In this document: positions 11,665 through 23,445 of the stretch, piece after piece | How positions within the stretch are numbered: the first letter of the stretch is position 1 | Layout: every line of letters starts with the position of its first letter | Assembly (NCBI RefSeq): GCF_963924675.1 | Contig: NC_089223.1 | Span: forward strand, 8,568,881 to 8,632,880 | Source of the DNA: Phocoena phocoena | Taxonomy: Eukaryota > Chordata > Mammalia > Artiodactyla > Phocoenidae | Reading direction: 5' to 3' | DNA: 64,000 nucleotides | Notes under the pieces: model-generated | The model's input: only the letters and a program-made list of their open reading frames with translations | The model's database searches: none | Told to the model about the DNA's origin: nothing | Translations under genes and position numbers: made by a program

Positions 11665-11699
11665 AAAAGCAACAGTCTCCTTCTTTTGATCCATTAAAC

Positions 11700-12145
11700 A
11701 CTACCCCTCACCTAAGACATGTTTTCTCTTTTAGCAAAAAAGTGACATGTAGGATCTATGCTCCAATGGCACCTGAAAACCTCTATTTACTATTAGAATA
11801 TCCAGAATGTAATTATGATGTTCAGCCCCAAATTAGGCAGAAGATGGCTCTGTTCTTGACGTACAACAAGAAGCGTGGACTGAAAGGCAGGTTAACGTGT
11901 TTCCTTTCAAAGGCCAGTTGTATGGCATCATTAACCCAAGGTATTTGGGAATGTCTTGAGGCTCTTCATTATTTTGGCATTTTAAGTAGTTTTACTTACT
12001 CCATTTGGAGGAAGTCACCTACACAGGACTCATCTATGAGAGACAGAAAGATGAAAGAGCTATCGAGGTCCCAGGAACTGGCCTCACTTTTCCAGGTCCC
12101 ACTACAAAGAACATGTTGACTTCTGATGGTGATGGGGGCCAGAAA
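11700..12145. other. Unique non-coding sequence
   Basis: A plus-strand frame of 125 codons (11742-12119) lies here. It has no recognisable domain and no splice context that I can defend, so I do not call it a gene. Confidence 0.45.
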
Positions 12146-12149
12146 GCAA

Positions 12150-12300
12150 CACCATCGGGTTCTGCTTTTCCTCTGGCAAAGCATATGACCTCAGACAAAT
12201 TGCAATCTATCTGGGTCTTGTATTTTTCATCTAGAAAATATGGGAGCTGGACTAGATGACTACATTCCTTCAGCTCTAATATCATATCAGCATCACTATT
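12150..12300 (+). mobile_element. MIR-family SINE
   Basis: The run 'tatgacctcagacaaattgc', 'gtatttttcatctagaaaat', 'gagctggactagatgactac' and 'cttcagctctaatatcatat' follows the MIR-type tail with the 'ggactagatgacct ... ccagctct' extension. Confidence 0.6.
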
Positions 12301-12344
12301 TTGATTACTGTTCTGAACTTTCCCATCCTCCAGGGACCCTGGAT

Positions 12345-12470
12345 GCAGGAAATAAAAAAATGGACAGGAAGTCAGGAGCCCTGCTTCCTTAGTGGCTGGT
12401 GGAGTGATAATGGTCACTGGGCCTCAACTTCCTCTTCTGTGATGCAGTTCAGTGAAGAAAAAGCCAGGCA
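12345..12470 (+). mobile_element. Possible MIR relic
   Basis: The words 'gaagtcaggagccctgcttc' and 'actgggcctcaacttcctct' resemble the MIR head and core. Spacing is degraded. Confidence 0.4.
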
Positions 12471-12719
12471 TGTTCCTTGCCCAGAGTTCCTAAAAATAAT
12501 TTAAAAATCCAATCTCCTGATACATAGAAGGACTTCTCATAAACCTAGGAACAAAATTTATAGAAAAACAGGGTTTCACAAAATAGTTTTTTGTCTGAGT
12601 GCATCCAGTGCATGAGTTTAATGTTTTTTTTAAAGAAAAACAAAGAGCAGAAAAATCCACATGGTGCTACTGTATATTACGAACCTTACAGACAGCCATT
12701 TCTGAGAATTACAAAGAAT

Positions 12720-12850
12720 CACGGGGAGACGCAAGAGGGAGGAGATATGGGGATATATGTATATGTATACCTGATTCACTTTGTTATACAGCAGAAACTA
12801 ACACACCATTGTAAAGCAATTACACTCCAATAAAGATATTTTTAAAAAAA
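12720..12850 (+). mobile_element. LINE-1 3'-end stub
   Basis: The terminus 'acaccattgtaaagcaatta', 'cactccaataaagatatttt' and an A-tail is the cetartiodactyl L1 3' end. It is severely 5' truncated (about 130 bases). A short 'aaagaat' occurs on both sides (12713-12719 and 12851-12857) as a likely TSD. Confidence 0.88.
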
Positions 12851-12857
12851 AAAGAAT

Positions 12858-13703
12858 AATGAATCTTAATTATCAAAGAAAGGCAGTGCATTGCTCTTTA
12901 CCATTGAGTAACTTGTATGAGGACAGTTAATTACCCTTCCCAACTCTGAGAATCCTGGAGGTTAGAAAGGACATGCTGTTGTTTACTGTTTAGTAGATGT
13001 AGATTGGTTAACCAGAAATCAGATTATTTTATGTTCACATTTCAATTAAGCAGCAAGGAAGATAAACAAATAAAACTAAATATAGTATTACAGAAAAAAC
13101 TCTTTCCAGTTGTCTTCTTTAAAATTTCCCAAGCTCGGACGACTATAAGGAATATGAACCAGAATCCTTTCTTCCAAGTTGTGTATTTTGAGAGGCCAAT
13201 GGCCCCCGTGTAATAGATTATCTAGGATCAGCCAACTGAGTCATTAATGAATGAAAGCTTTGTAGCTATATATGAGCAGAGAAGTAAAAGAATACATGGA
13301 TAAAACTTCTGGCCATAACTTTAAAAAATATAATGTTTATTCCTTGATTCCTCAGTACAAAGTAAGCATAGACCTAATGAATTCTTGCTGCTATTACTAT
13401 TGTTATTTTCTCGGTTGTTTCTTTTTTCTTGACCCACGTAATATCAAAGTCCAAGTAGCTAGAAGTGTCTTTAAATAGTGTTTGCATATTTTTGAAAAAT
13501 TAAATGAATAATTCAAATATTTAGGATTTTTGGAATATAGGCTAATCTTTCATATGACACAACATTTCGTTTTAAGAGTATAATCCTAGCACACTACAAA
13601 AAAGAAAGAAAAGAAAATGGTGATTTATGTAAGAGAGAAAGTTGGTTTCAATGCTTTAGTTATAAGTGCTACTTTCGTTGACTGGAGAAAATATGTTTCT
13701 TAA
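12858..13703. other. Unique AT-rich non-coding sequence
   Basis: No element or exon recognised. Short plus-strand frames at 13004-13213 and 13272-13478 have no family resemblance. Confidence 0.45.
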
Positions 13704-13788
13704 GAGTTCCTTTCTAAGAAACAAACCTTTCTAAGGTTTGTTTCCTTCTCTTGAGTACTATCTTCAGAGATTTATGACTAAGGAACTC
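13704..13788. repeat. Nested inverted repeat
   Basis: The inner arms 'gaaacaaacctt' (13718-13729) and 'aaggtttgtttc' (13733-13744) are perfect complements around a 3-base loop. The outer arms 'gagttcctt' (13704-13712) and 'aaggaactc' (13780-13788) are also perfect. It could be a chance hairpin or the remains of a small inverted-repeat element. Confidence 0.8.
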
Positions 13789-14807
13789 CTTGATTAATTC
13801 CCTTCAGGAGACCTCAGGAGGCAGGTAAACTGAGAAATGGAAGGAACATTCTTCCTTAAGTACCTAAGCCTTCTCTTCATTGTGTCAAATCAGCACAAGG
13901 GAGTCGTGAGTTTGGAACCTTGGAACCTTTGCCATGGCAGCGTAAAACCGTCACGAACAGACTAGTGCACCTTGAACGGCAGACCTTGAGAGGGTCTCCA
14001 AAGCATCATCGCAAAGGCAGCAACATCCTTGGAAAAGCCGGCATGAGCTCATTTCGTATGTTCTGAGAAGGTTCTGAAAATATAAACTTGTGTGCACGGT
14101 AACCCATATGTTGTCAGACTGCGGGGTCTTGGGGCCACTGAGGTCTTGTACAATAATCGCAATAGTAATTCCTTAATTTCTCTGCTCCCTCCGCAGAATT
14201 CTCATGGGAACCCCCGCCCTTTCTTTTCTTTCCTCTCTCACTTCAAGGGTTCTGGGGACTTCATATTCTTTCTCAGTGGCTGCTACAACTTTGCTGCTGC
14301 CAATGCCTAGGTCATTCCGGGCCTGTAAGTGTCGCTGCTATTTCTACTCCCATTCAATACTCTTGTTGCTTTCTCTTCCTATTGTTACTTTCCCCTGTTG
14401 TCAAAACTTCTGACATTGGTACTGACAGTGATGGAGAGAAGTTTCTCTATCGCTGGTTGATGCTTTCTAGGCCTCCAAGGCTCCACTTGGCTGCTCTTTC
14501 CTTACTAATTCTGCATTAGGAATTTGGGATATGATTACCAGAGCCCCAGGTTAGCACAGCAGATATATTTCTCTTCAATGATTGCTGAGTTACACAAAAT
14601 GAGGCATGTGTTTTATCAGCCTAAGGTCTCTGCCTTCTCTACGTTCTGATTCTGAGGCCTCTCCTCCTACTCTCCCCCTCTTTGTGTGGGTGCTAAGATT
14701 AGGCCCAAAGTTCCCTCCCCCAAAACCCAGGAGATCCTGTTAATAGAACCTTTGGTGTTATGGTCTGATTCCCCAGACTCTCCAAGGCAAAAACAGGGAT
14801 CAGAATC
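13789..14807. other. Non-coding sequence, possibly an unnamed old LTR
   Basis: The block at about 14080-14800 is richer in G+C and pyrimidine tracts, with several overlapping frames but no domain. Its texture resembles an LTR or gene-end sequence, but I cannot match it to a family. Overlapping frames at 14092-14413 look accidental. Confidence 0.35.
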
Positions 14808-15360
14808 CATACTAGTTTTCTATTCCTGCTGGAACAGATGACCACAAATGTGGTGACTTAAAACAACACAAATTTATTATCTTACAGTTTGTAGGTAGAA
14901 GCCCGGTGTGTGTCTCATCAGACTAAAATCAAGGTGCCAGCAGGCTATGGGGAGATTATGTTCCCTACTTACTCACGTTGTTGGCAGAATTCAGTTCCTT
15001 GTGGTTGTAGAACTGAGGTTCTTGTTTTCTTGCTGCCTTCTGGTGGGCATTTCCAGCTTCTACAGCGTACCACATTCTTTGGCTCATGGCCTGCTATCTC
15101 TGTCTTTCAAGCTAATGATGGTAGGTGGAGTCCATCTCATGCTTAGATTCTTTCCTCATTCTTCTTACATCTCATTTTTTGCCCTTTCTTCCACTTCCAA
15201 CATCTGCATTTAAGAACTTACATGAGTAGATTGGGCCATCTAATCTCAAGGTTCTTATCCTTAATCACATCTGCAAAGATAGTTTTCCTTGTAAGATAAC
15301 ATTCTACAGATCAGAACGTGCATATCTTTGGGGGGGGGTGTCATTATTTTACTTGCCACA
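14808..15360 (-). mobile_element. ERVL-MaLR LTR (MLT1-like)
   Basis: In reverse orientation: 'ttctattcctgctggaacag', 'gtgacttaaaacaacacaaa', 'aaaatcaaggtgccagcagg', 'ctcaaggttcttatccttaa', 'tcacatctgcaaagatagtt', 'tttacttgccaca'. The 5-bp TSD 'gaatc' lies at 14803-14807 and 15361-15365. At about 550 bases it is long for MLT1. Frames inside it (14908-15213) are not genes. Confidence 0.82.
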
Positions 15361-16129
15361 GAATCTGCTCATTGATTCTTATTGTATTAGTGTTACCAAA
15401 AACCATGACTAGTGTCTAATAGTTACAGACTGCAGTTATGCTCTGTATTAGATGACTTTGATTGAATTAAGAAATTGAGATAAAGAGGAAAAAAGATATT
15501 CATTAAATTGTTAAGTGGAGAAGTTCAGATGGCTTCAGGCACGGATGGATCCAGGAATTTGCCTTTCTTTATCACATGACACTTCACTCCTCTGTGCTAA
15601 TTTCAAATTCAGGCAGGTTGTTTCTCTGTCTCTAGGTTTTTGCCCTATCATTCTAGCAATGCCAGTAGAAAGAAAGGTTTTTTTTCTCAAGTGTTCCAAC
15701 AAACATTTGGAGGACAATTCTCATTTGCCCTGCTTTGTCATATGACCATCTTAAAAGCAGACACCCTGTAGTCAGAGTAATTCAGTGCTTTGATTGTCTA
15801 GACATGACCCACATGCCTAAATCTGGAGCCAGGTGATGGGGTCAGGCCCACCCAATCACATGGAATGAAAGTGGATAGAGGTACTATTAACTGAAGGATG
15901 TATGAATGCTGAGTAGGCAAAAACAACAGATGTCTATCATTTCTCAGAATTTTGGGAAAATACTACATAGAGATTTAATATCTAAAAGTAAAAATATAAG
16001 TTGCAAGAGTAAGAGAAAACAGATAGGGGGCCTTTCTATAATGCACAATATAAAATACGTGAATAAGTCAAAACGACTTTTATCTTTCATGTAAATATTG
16101 CACATTTATGTGCATTCTTCCATATATTA
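15361..16129. other. Unique non-coding sequence
   Basis: No clear element. The stretch 15770-15910 ('gagccaggtgatggggtcag', 'aggcaaaaacaacagatgtc') has the feel of an old dispersed repeat that I cannot name. Confidence 0.4.
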
Positions 16130-16310
16130 TCTACGTGATTTTAAGCAAATTACTTGATCTCAGATTTCTCATATATAAAATAAAGTAATAGACTTACCTT
16201 TCCGAGTTGTTGCAGGGACTAGAGATAATGCATATGGAGAACCTCCCATGGTGTCTGGTGTATGGGTGATGCTCAATGGATGACAGATCTTGTCATCATC
16301 ACTATCATTA
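16130..16310 (+). mobile_element. MIR SINE
   Basis: It reads 'gattttaagcaaattacttg', 'tcagatttctcatatataaa', 'ttgttgcagggactagagat' and 'gtgtatgggtgatgctcaat', the diverged MIR core and 3' end. Confidence 0.62.
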
Positions 16311-17751
16311 TTTCAATAAACAAGCTCTCTCACTGTTGGAAGGACAGTTTAAATTACAGCGCTTCTATGTCTAAGTTTTCCTTGAGGGCAAGTAAGCTAC
16401 TTGTCATGTTCTTCTTTAACGTCAGGCTTGAAATAACATTTTGATCAATTTGTTCTAAAGCCATTAGGCCTTTTTACTGATTCAGCTCAAAGGAAAACTC
16501 CAATAGTTTTAAATATATCGATGCCGGTTGAAGTTAATTTTAATTTAACATAAACCAAAGGCAAAGTGAGGTCAGACTAGCGACATTGCCAACATGAAAT
16601 CTGCATCGTTTCAAGATGTTCTTCCCTTGCTGCTCGTCATTAAATCAAGTTTCATTTAATTAGCCAAAATGAATATGCTTCTGAACCTATTATCTCTTCT
16701 CAATCCCCTTCTTATAGAGGGATATCTGCTACTGATAAGTAGAATTCTCTGCAAGCTCCTTAATGGCAAGGAATGTTTCTTATTCACTATTTTATCTGTC
16801 CAGTAGCCCCGTACCGAGCCCACAATTAGATGTTCAAGAATTTCTTGGATTGATACTTGTTTAGAAATCAAGATGCAGAATATGTACAGATATGTTTGTA
16901 TGTGGTCTACTCGTTACAAAATCGGCAGGAAGCATAAGTGATTGAGATGGGAGAAAAGTGAAAGAAAAATGAGAGGATAATAAAAAAGAAAATGATTTTT
17001 AACAGACGACTAGGAGTTAACCTGGGGCCCCTGGGCAGTTTCAGGGGTGATGTGAACCTTCTGAGATTCTATGCAAAACTTCAAGCACACGTTTGTAGGT
17101 GTGTTTTCTGGAAGAGGATTTTCATGAGCTTCTAAGGAGGCTCCTATCCAGGAGGTTTCCTTTTTCCAGTGTTACTGGGCAGAGTGCAAGGATTTTATGT
17201 CAGAGAATCATCTTGGCAAGTGCACTTCAGATAATTTGTATTGCTATGCAGAAATTTTCTTTTAAAAAAAGGCTAAAAAACGGAGGAAATTCTCCTGACC
17301 ATTAGCAACCCTCCTCCCCCAGCGATCCTAAAAGTGATAGATGATCCAGTGTTCCCTAAGTCTCGTAGGGATGCCCTAGCACATGCTATAATCCTGAACT
17401 GGGGAGCTGGCAAGAGTCTGCCCTTTGACAATCAAACCCTGGGCTCAAGTTTCCAAACCTGAGAATTCAGATCAGTTCTGTGGTCCAGGCTCAGCCTTGT
17501 TCGTGAGGAGCCTGGGGGAGCACGTTACCTAACTAAGATGTGTGAGCTGCTGGCCTGCAGTGAACACAGGTGTTTGGGATGGATGGAAACTGGGCGTGGC
17601 CTAGCTGAGCCAGACCCGGATGGGGACATGGGGCGGTGAGAGAATCAACCTGAGCTTACGTGCTGCACCTGGGAGGAAGGGGTTGTTGGTTAGGAAATTC
17701 CACATGTAAATGAGGGGGGATGGGCAGGGAAGAAGAAACTTCCAAGAGTCA
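16311..17751. other. Unique non-coding sequence with a faint L2 end
   Basis: Bases 16735-16865 ('ctgcaagctccttaatggca', 'gttcaagaatttcttggatt') resemble an L2 3' end. The rest shows no exon or element. An AT-rich homeobox-site-like stretch lies at about 16500-16680. Confidence 0.4.
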
Positions 17752-17990
17752 GATGATAATAATAGCTAATATTTAGTGCAAGTTTTTTATGAGTTATCCA
17801 TGGTTGTAAGCCTTTTACCTGTACTTTCTATTTAATTCTTCCAAAGCTTTATCAGGTGGGTTTTTTTATTATCCCTATTTTGCAGTCAGGAAACTGAGGG
17901 CTGAGGAAGTCAGTAACTTGCTGGAGGTCCCACAGCTCAAGCAGCAGGGTGGGATTTGAGCCCAGGAAGAGGGGCCTCATTGCCCACACT
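17752..17990 (-). mobile_element. MIR SINE
   Basis: The reverse complement of MIR reads 'aataatagctaatatttagt', 'attatccctattttgcagtc', 'aggaaactgagggctgagga' and 'gtcccacagctcaagcagca'. Confidence 0.82.
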
Positions 17991-18489
17991 CATCACCATG
18001 ATCCACCTTTCCCTACTCCAGCCCTTTCCTGTAGCTAGCCAAAAGGGTCAAAAGTTTCAGCCCCTTTTGGGCCCCAAGTTAAGGAAAACCAGCACTGAAG
18101 ATGTAACGAGATGGTCCTTCTCTCATCAGTGAAGTCTGAAAAAGTGTCTGCTTCCTCAACTCCTCCCCACCCCAAGTCACACTGGGGGAATTTAGTTTAC
18201 CTGGTTCCCAGGTGAGTGTAGGGCTGCCCCTTCACTGTTCTCCAGGTCCTATTGGGGACGGTCTTTCTGCTGTTTCCCCTTCTGCCTTTGTTCTTTGTAT
18301 CTCTGGAACTGGAGCCCTGTACAGGACTGCCCCCCCCTTTACCTGGATCCCTAAAACTCTCATCCCCTCCTCACTTAGTTTCTCAAAGCATCCTAGGAAG
18401 GGATGACTGCTGACAATCTTAGTTGTGTAGCTTTAAAATATAATACGTTGCCCCAAACCTCACTGCATTGCTGGCTAGAAGTCTTTGGA
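17991..18489. other. Unique non-coding sequence
   Basis: Slightly G+C-richer than its neighbours; no exon or element recognised. A 64-codon plus-strand frame at 18212-18406 has no domain. Confidence 0.4.
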
Positions 18490-18697
18490 GATGTTCTGAG
18501 TCAGACTGCCTCAGCTCAAGCCCAGCTGCGTAACATTAGTCAAAGTAATGATGTTTGTGAATCCTTGGTTTTCTCATTTGTAAAATGAGGGGAATAAAAT
18601 ACCTCCTCATAGGCATTGCCCTGAGGATTAAATAAGATAATTCCCGTAAAGTCCTCTGCACAAACTGAGCACTCAAGGAAACATTAGCTATTATTAT
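18490..18697 (+). mobile_element. MIR SINE
   Basis: The run 'gagtcagactgcctcagctc', 'ttggttttctcatttgtaaa', 'atgaggggaataaaatacct', 'tgaggattaaataagataat' and 'gagcactcaaggaaacatta' is the MIR body in order. Confidence 0.82.
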
Positions 18698-19942
18698 ATC
18701 CTTCTGCTAGACTAAATCTTAAGAAGTTGCTCTCAGGCTTGTGGCTTACGATGTTGATTCTTTCCTAAAAGGGTTTTGCTTCTCTGTTCTGCTTTGTTAA
18801 GACCCTGCTCTGTGTCGGTATGGGCCCTTCTTCCCCGTGGGGCTGGGTTTACCCAAGTTATGGGTAGTGATATTTCTGAAAGCCTGGAGCCCTGGTCAAG
18901 ATAGGACCAGGGTGGGTCCAGATGGGAGCTCAGTGTCCAGAGGAGACCCACACAGACTGGGGAGGAAGGAGTGGACAGGAAGTGATGTGGGCTCAAGGGC
19001 TACAAAATTGCCATGTTGCTCCCTAGTGAGCTGTTTACTGGGTCAGATTGAGGGCGTCATTTAATTCATGTTCCAATGGAAAGTGGAACTTGGAGGTTTG
19101 ATACATTTCCTGGCCTTCTCATGATGTTTTCAGGACCAGGAAAGGGCTTGGGCTTGTGGGGTGCACTGCAGTATACACTGAGTATTAGCTTCCGAGCTAT
19201 GTTCCTCCTGGAAACCCTAGAGAAAATCCACTTCCATGCCTTTTCTAGCTGTGTTCTTTGGCTACTGGCCCCTTGCTCCATCTTCACAGTCAACAGTCTA
19301 GCCTTTCCACATCTCTCTCTGTGTTTAAATGATGACTCTCTACTGGAAAAGGAGATTTCATGTTACACAAAAGCTTGCAAAATATAAAAAAATGAGTTAA
19401 CTCTTTTCCCAGTATTTGATTTATAAAACATGTGTCTGGCCTCAAATGCTGACACCTCTTTCTTTTTGGCACTAAAATGAAGTGTTGATATTTTATATAA
19501 CACACACACACACACAGATACATTTTTTTTTACAAAATAATAGAGGAAAAACCCATCTCAAATATAGGCTTGGCAATTTAGTTCAAAGGTAAAAATATTA
19601 AATTCCCAGAGAAGTATTAACTTGCCAGAGAAAGGAAGATAAATCGCAGGGAAAGAATAATTTTTACATAGAAATTGTCATGAGTCCCCAGGATCCACGG
19701 TGTGTGCTTAAGACACCCAATGGAGGTCTTAAGGGGTGTAGACCCTGTTGCAACATCGATTTTTGGTATATTTCCCCTTTAAAAAGGCTCTTCAGTGCCC
19801 AGAGGGGATTGGTAGATATGGGGAAAAAATAGTAGATGTGGTAGATATAGGTGTGAAGCTATTACAAAAACTTTCATGAATATCACGGTTATTTATGAGC
19901 ATAAAGGGAAACTTCTACCCTACCCAGACCCCGGTTTGGGGT
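18698..19942. other. Unique non-coding sequence with a short (AC)n
   Basis: No exon or element recognised apart from about nine AC units at 19500-19517. Overlapping frames on both strands at 18733-19387 are short and domain-free. Confidence 0.45.
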
Positions 19943-20318
19943 TGTATTAGTTTGCTAAGGCAGCTATCACAAAGTACCACAGACGGAGTGACTTAATCAA
20001 CAGAACTTCATTTCTTCACAATTCTGGAGGCTGAAAATCCTAAATCAAAGTAGTTGCAGTGTTGGTTTCTTCTGAGGCCTCTTTCCTTGGTTCACAGAAG
20101 ACTTCTCACTGTGTCCTCACATGGTCTTCCTTCTAAGTTGTCTGTGTCTCCATCTCCTCTCTTTATAAGCACACCAGTCATATTGGACTAGAGCTCAGCC
20201 ATGTGCCTTCATCTGAACCTCTTTAGAGGCCCTGTCTCCAAATGCAGTCACATGGTAAGGTTCTGGCTGTAGGGCTTCAACACATGAGCTTGGGGGGAAT
20301 ACAATTCAGTCCATAACA
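19943..20318 (-). mobile_element. ERVL-MaLR LTR (MLT1/MST-like)
   Basis: In reverse orientation it opens 'tgtattagtttgctaaggca' and continues 'acaattctggaggctgaaaa', 'ctcactgtgtcctcacatgg', 'gcacaccagtcatattggac', 'ctgtctccaaatgcagtcac', 'ttcagtccataaca'. At 376 bases it is close to full LTR length with canonical TG/CA ends. The flanking 5-mers no longer match. Confidence 0.92.
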
Positions 20319-22629
20319 AGGACCGACCGAATTCGTTCTTTACATTATCTTTGATGGAGTAATTTATTCCAGCCGTATCCATCCCTCTTTCTGGTGAGAG
20401 CAGGGTTAAAACAGGGGTGAGCTTCACTGCCAGTCACCAGGTGGTGTTTCCAAACCTGGCCGAGTTACCGGTGTCACATTCAAACCAAAACAAGATAAAC
20501 CCATTCTGGGTCCAGGTCTCTGTCAAAATCATCCAGAACCGTGGAGATTCAGAGGTTACCACAAAGTTATTTAAAGCTATCTAAGCTGTTATCTCTTTCT
20601 TCTTTTAGCATTTCATATTAACTCACAATCTTCTGAGGACAGAGAGTTAAATTCCTTGACTTTTCTCTGTTTCAGTCATTTTCTTTTCATATGTAGGGGG
20701 TTTATATTTCATGTCACCACTTAGACATGCTGAAATGTAGTTTTATTTCCTGTAACTGAACTCAACTGGTCCATGAGCCACCCCCAGCTCTGGTCAGGAA
20801 TGGGGAAGAACTTAGATTGCTCGTTCAAGTTGTCTTACTCATTTTTAGTTTAAATCTTCCTCTTTTCCAGAGCAAGTCCGTGTTTTTGCCCCCTTTCCTG
20901 CCCCCAGGGTAAGCTCTAGATCCCTGGGAAAGGCCACTGGTCCTTGCTCTGTCCTCCTTCCCTCCTTGGTCTTGGCTGAAGTATCTCATACCTGGAGTTG
21001 AATTTACCGTACTGTTAACGAAGCTTAAACTTCAGGGCTTCTTCTGAGCCCTTGGAAGGGGAAGCAGTGATGGGTTCACATCGTCATAGATTTTATAACA
21101 TTTATGGAAGTAAAATATTTGAACAGCAATTGATTAAGACCACTGTTGTTTGCCACTTGATTTCCACTCTACCAAAACTTTCCCTCGTATAAAATAGCTT
21201 TGGAGTGGCTGTAGGAATTTTGGGGATCTGATTAAGGGGAAGCTGAGATGGGGATATGTTCAGTTTGTATTTAGTCCGATAGATTCGTGTGGTTTACAGT
21301 CACTTCTATGAATAGTTAAGTTATGGGCTGGTCAACCTTGGCTAGAAATGGCTTCTAGAAATATTCCTGTCACCTGCTGTGCCAATTCAAAACTGTGGAA
21401 GGCTGGGGTCATATCAGGATATAGCGCCTATGATGCCTGGCACTAGAAGTATGTGGGGAGTGGAGGAGAAAAGGCTTTTTGGGAAAAGCCTATGGAATAT
21501 TCTTCCAGTTACCAGAGGGGTAACATTGTAAGCAGAAAATTTAGTTCTCGTTGACAGCTTGACATAGAGATATTTTTAGGCCAGGAATATTTCAATGATG
21601 TAGCGTATGCAATTATAAATGCTACATATATTTTTTTTCTGGCAGAAATTATGCAAAATGGAACTTAAAATTCCTGTGTTTGTAAGGCACAGGCATGGAG
21701 AGCAGGTGCATCCATGTGCGAGGCCACGTGATTCCTGCTTTCCAACTATCAGTTATAAAAAAATAAATGTCAATCAACGATCCTCGAGGAAAACCTGGAT
21801 TATCTCCCTTTTGATTCTGTCTACAGAAACTGTTGCAAAATAATTATCATATGAATAAGTGATCACAAAGTGTGAAGCCCCAAATGTATGAAAAATGTCT
21901 TATAGAGATATAAACAAATGATTTATAAAACCATTGTTATTATCTAGATTCTATGATATTTGTACGTTAGCTTTTATATATTTGTTGTTTTCTTTTCTCA
22001 AATATTTAAAGAAACATTTACTTTCATTCTTAGTATTGTATTTGTCATGTTATATTCTTCTTTCTCACAGGGCTCCCCAAAGCTGGGAGGCAAGCTTCAT
22101 GCCCTATGAACCCTATTCTGCTCTCCTTATGCCCCTTGAGGTGTGAACATTGCTGTGTGATGGGGGCTTGGACTCCAGCCCCTATGCAGCGACTCTGTGT
22201 TCTCCTTGTCCAGACCCCAGCTGTCTTCCAGAAACCGTGTTCCCTGAGCATGCACATTTCAGCACACCTCACTCCCTTTCTGTGTTCCAGGAGCATTTAA
22301 TGCCCTAGTAACATTGAGGGTACCACCCTGATATGCAGGGTCATGTAGGACTTGCAAAGCAGAGGGCATGCTACTGCAAGCCTGCTTCTGAACAGATGCT
22401 CCATGCCAGTGTATCTACTGCTCCAGGACTGGTGTGTGTGTGGCAGCATTGGGGATGAGAAGTGGGAGCCTCTGTGAGGTTATCTTTACACAGCCTCCTC
22501 GGCTTTCAAATTTTCAAACATAACTGGAGATATTTTTAATCTGCCCCTTCCAAGTGTTAGGATTTCAGATCTTTCTTATTAATTCTCTCCAAGCACCTTC
22601 TCCCAAGCCCAGGACCTGCTTTTATAGCA
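20319..22629. other. Unique non-coding sequence
   Basis: The longest element-free run in the left half. No exon with a recognisable domain. Overlapping plus and minus frames at 22045-22300 are mutually exclusive and show no family resemblance. Confidence 0.45.
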
Positions 22630-22825
22630 CCATGGTGCAGTAGGTAAGAGCACAGACCGGAGCCAAATCACATAGGATCAAATACTAGAGCCATCGATTA
22701 CAAGCTGTGTAAGCTTAGATAAGTTACTTAACCTCTCTGAGCATCAATTTCCCTATCTGTACAAAAGGTTGTTATGAGAATGAGCGAGTTAACGTACCTA
22801 AAGTACTCGGAATACAAAATGCAAA
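22630..22825 (+). mobile_element. MIR SINE
   Basis: The tRNA-like head 'catggtgcagtaggtaagag', then 'aagttacttaacctctctga', 'catcaatttccctatctgta' and 'gttgttatgagaatgagcga' give an almost complete MIR. Confidence 0.85.
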
Positions 22826-23262
22826 TGGTTTAGCTATAGGGTAAGCACTTGTGCCATATTCTACATCTTTCTTGGTCTGTGGCTTATAGTAAAAACACTA
22901 TGCTATGAGGGTCAGGCTTTGATCCTTAATATTTCATGATAATATTTTGGAATTTAGAATACTTTTTTTTTAAATCACAAAGGCCCAGAAGTTATAATCA
23001 AAAGCTGGATTTCAGGACTGTTGTTTCAGAGATGGATTTCTAGTGCCTATCGTGGAAGTCTAGAAATGAAAAAGTAATTTTTATTTGTGCTTTCACCCAA
23101 CTGTACAGATACTAAATTTCTCTGAGGCAATGAACACTTCTGGTTCAAAAGGAGAAGCTTATGGAAAAAAGATTTTTAAAAGTACAAATATTAAAATAAC
23201 ATATTTCAAAATGCTACATAAATAACAATAAAGGAGAACCAACACTTTTAATTTCCTTTAAG
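22826..23262. other. Unique non-coding sequence
   Basis: No element or exon recognised. Confidence 0.4.
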
Positions 23263-23445
23263 GGTGCCAGGTCTCAGGCCATGAAATTTATATCGCTTAA
23301 TCTTTACAGTAGCCTCTTACGTAGGTAGTTTCATTTCCATTTTACTGGTGAATAAACTAAGGTTCGCAGAATTTCAAGTGACTTGTCCACACCATTAAGT
23401 GCAATAAGGGGTAGGCCACGATTCAAACCGACATTCTGCTTCCAA
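23263..23445 (-). mobile_element. MIR SINE
   Basis: Reverse-complement MIR: 'cttaatctttacagtagcct', 'tttcatttccattttactgg', 'tgaataaactaaggttcgca', 'gtgacttgtccacaccatta', 'gccacgattcaaaccgac'. Confidence 0.75.

Larger units (their letters stand above)
10650..11690 (+). repeat. Diverged direct repeat, copy 2, split by an LTR
   Basis: The left piece (10650-10758) and right piece (11604-11690) together match 9580-9735. The LTR at 10759-11603 lies between them with TSD 'aatag' (10754-10758 and 11604-11608). Removing the LTR and one TSD copy restores a reading close to copy 1 around 'ggttaagtaaaaag'. The duplication is therefore older than the LTR. Confidence 0.72.

Noticed and set aside
11742..12119. 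A 125-codon plus-strand open frame
   Set aside because: No known domain. It runs close to a MIR relic, and frames of this length are expected by chance in 64 kb.
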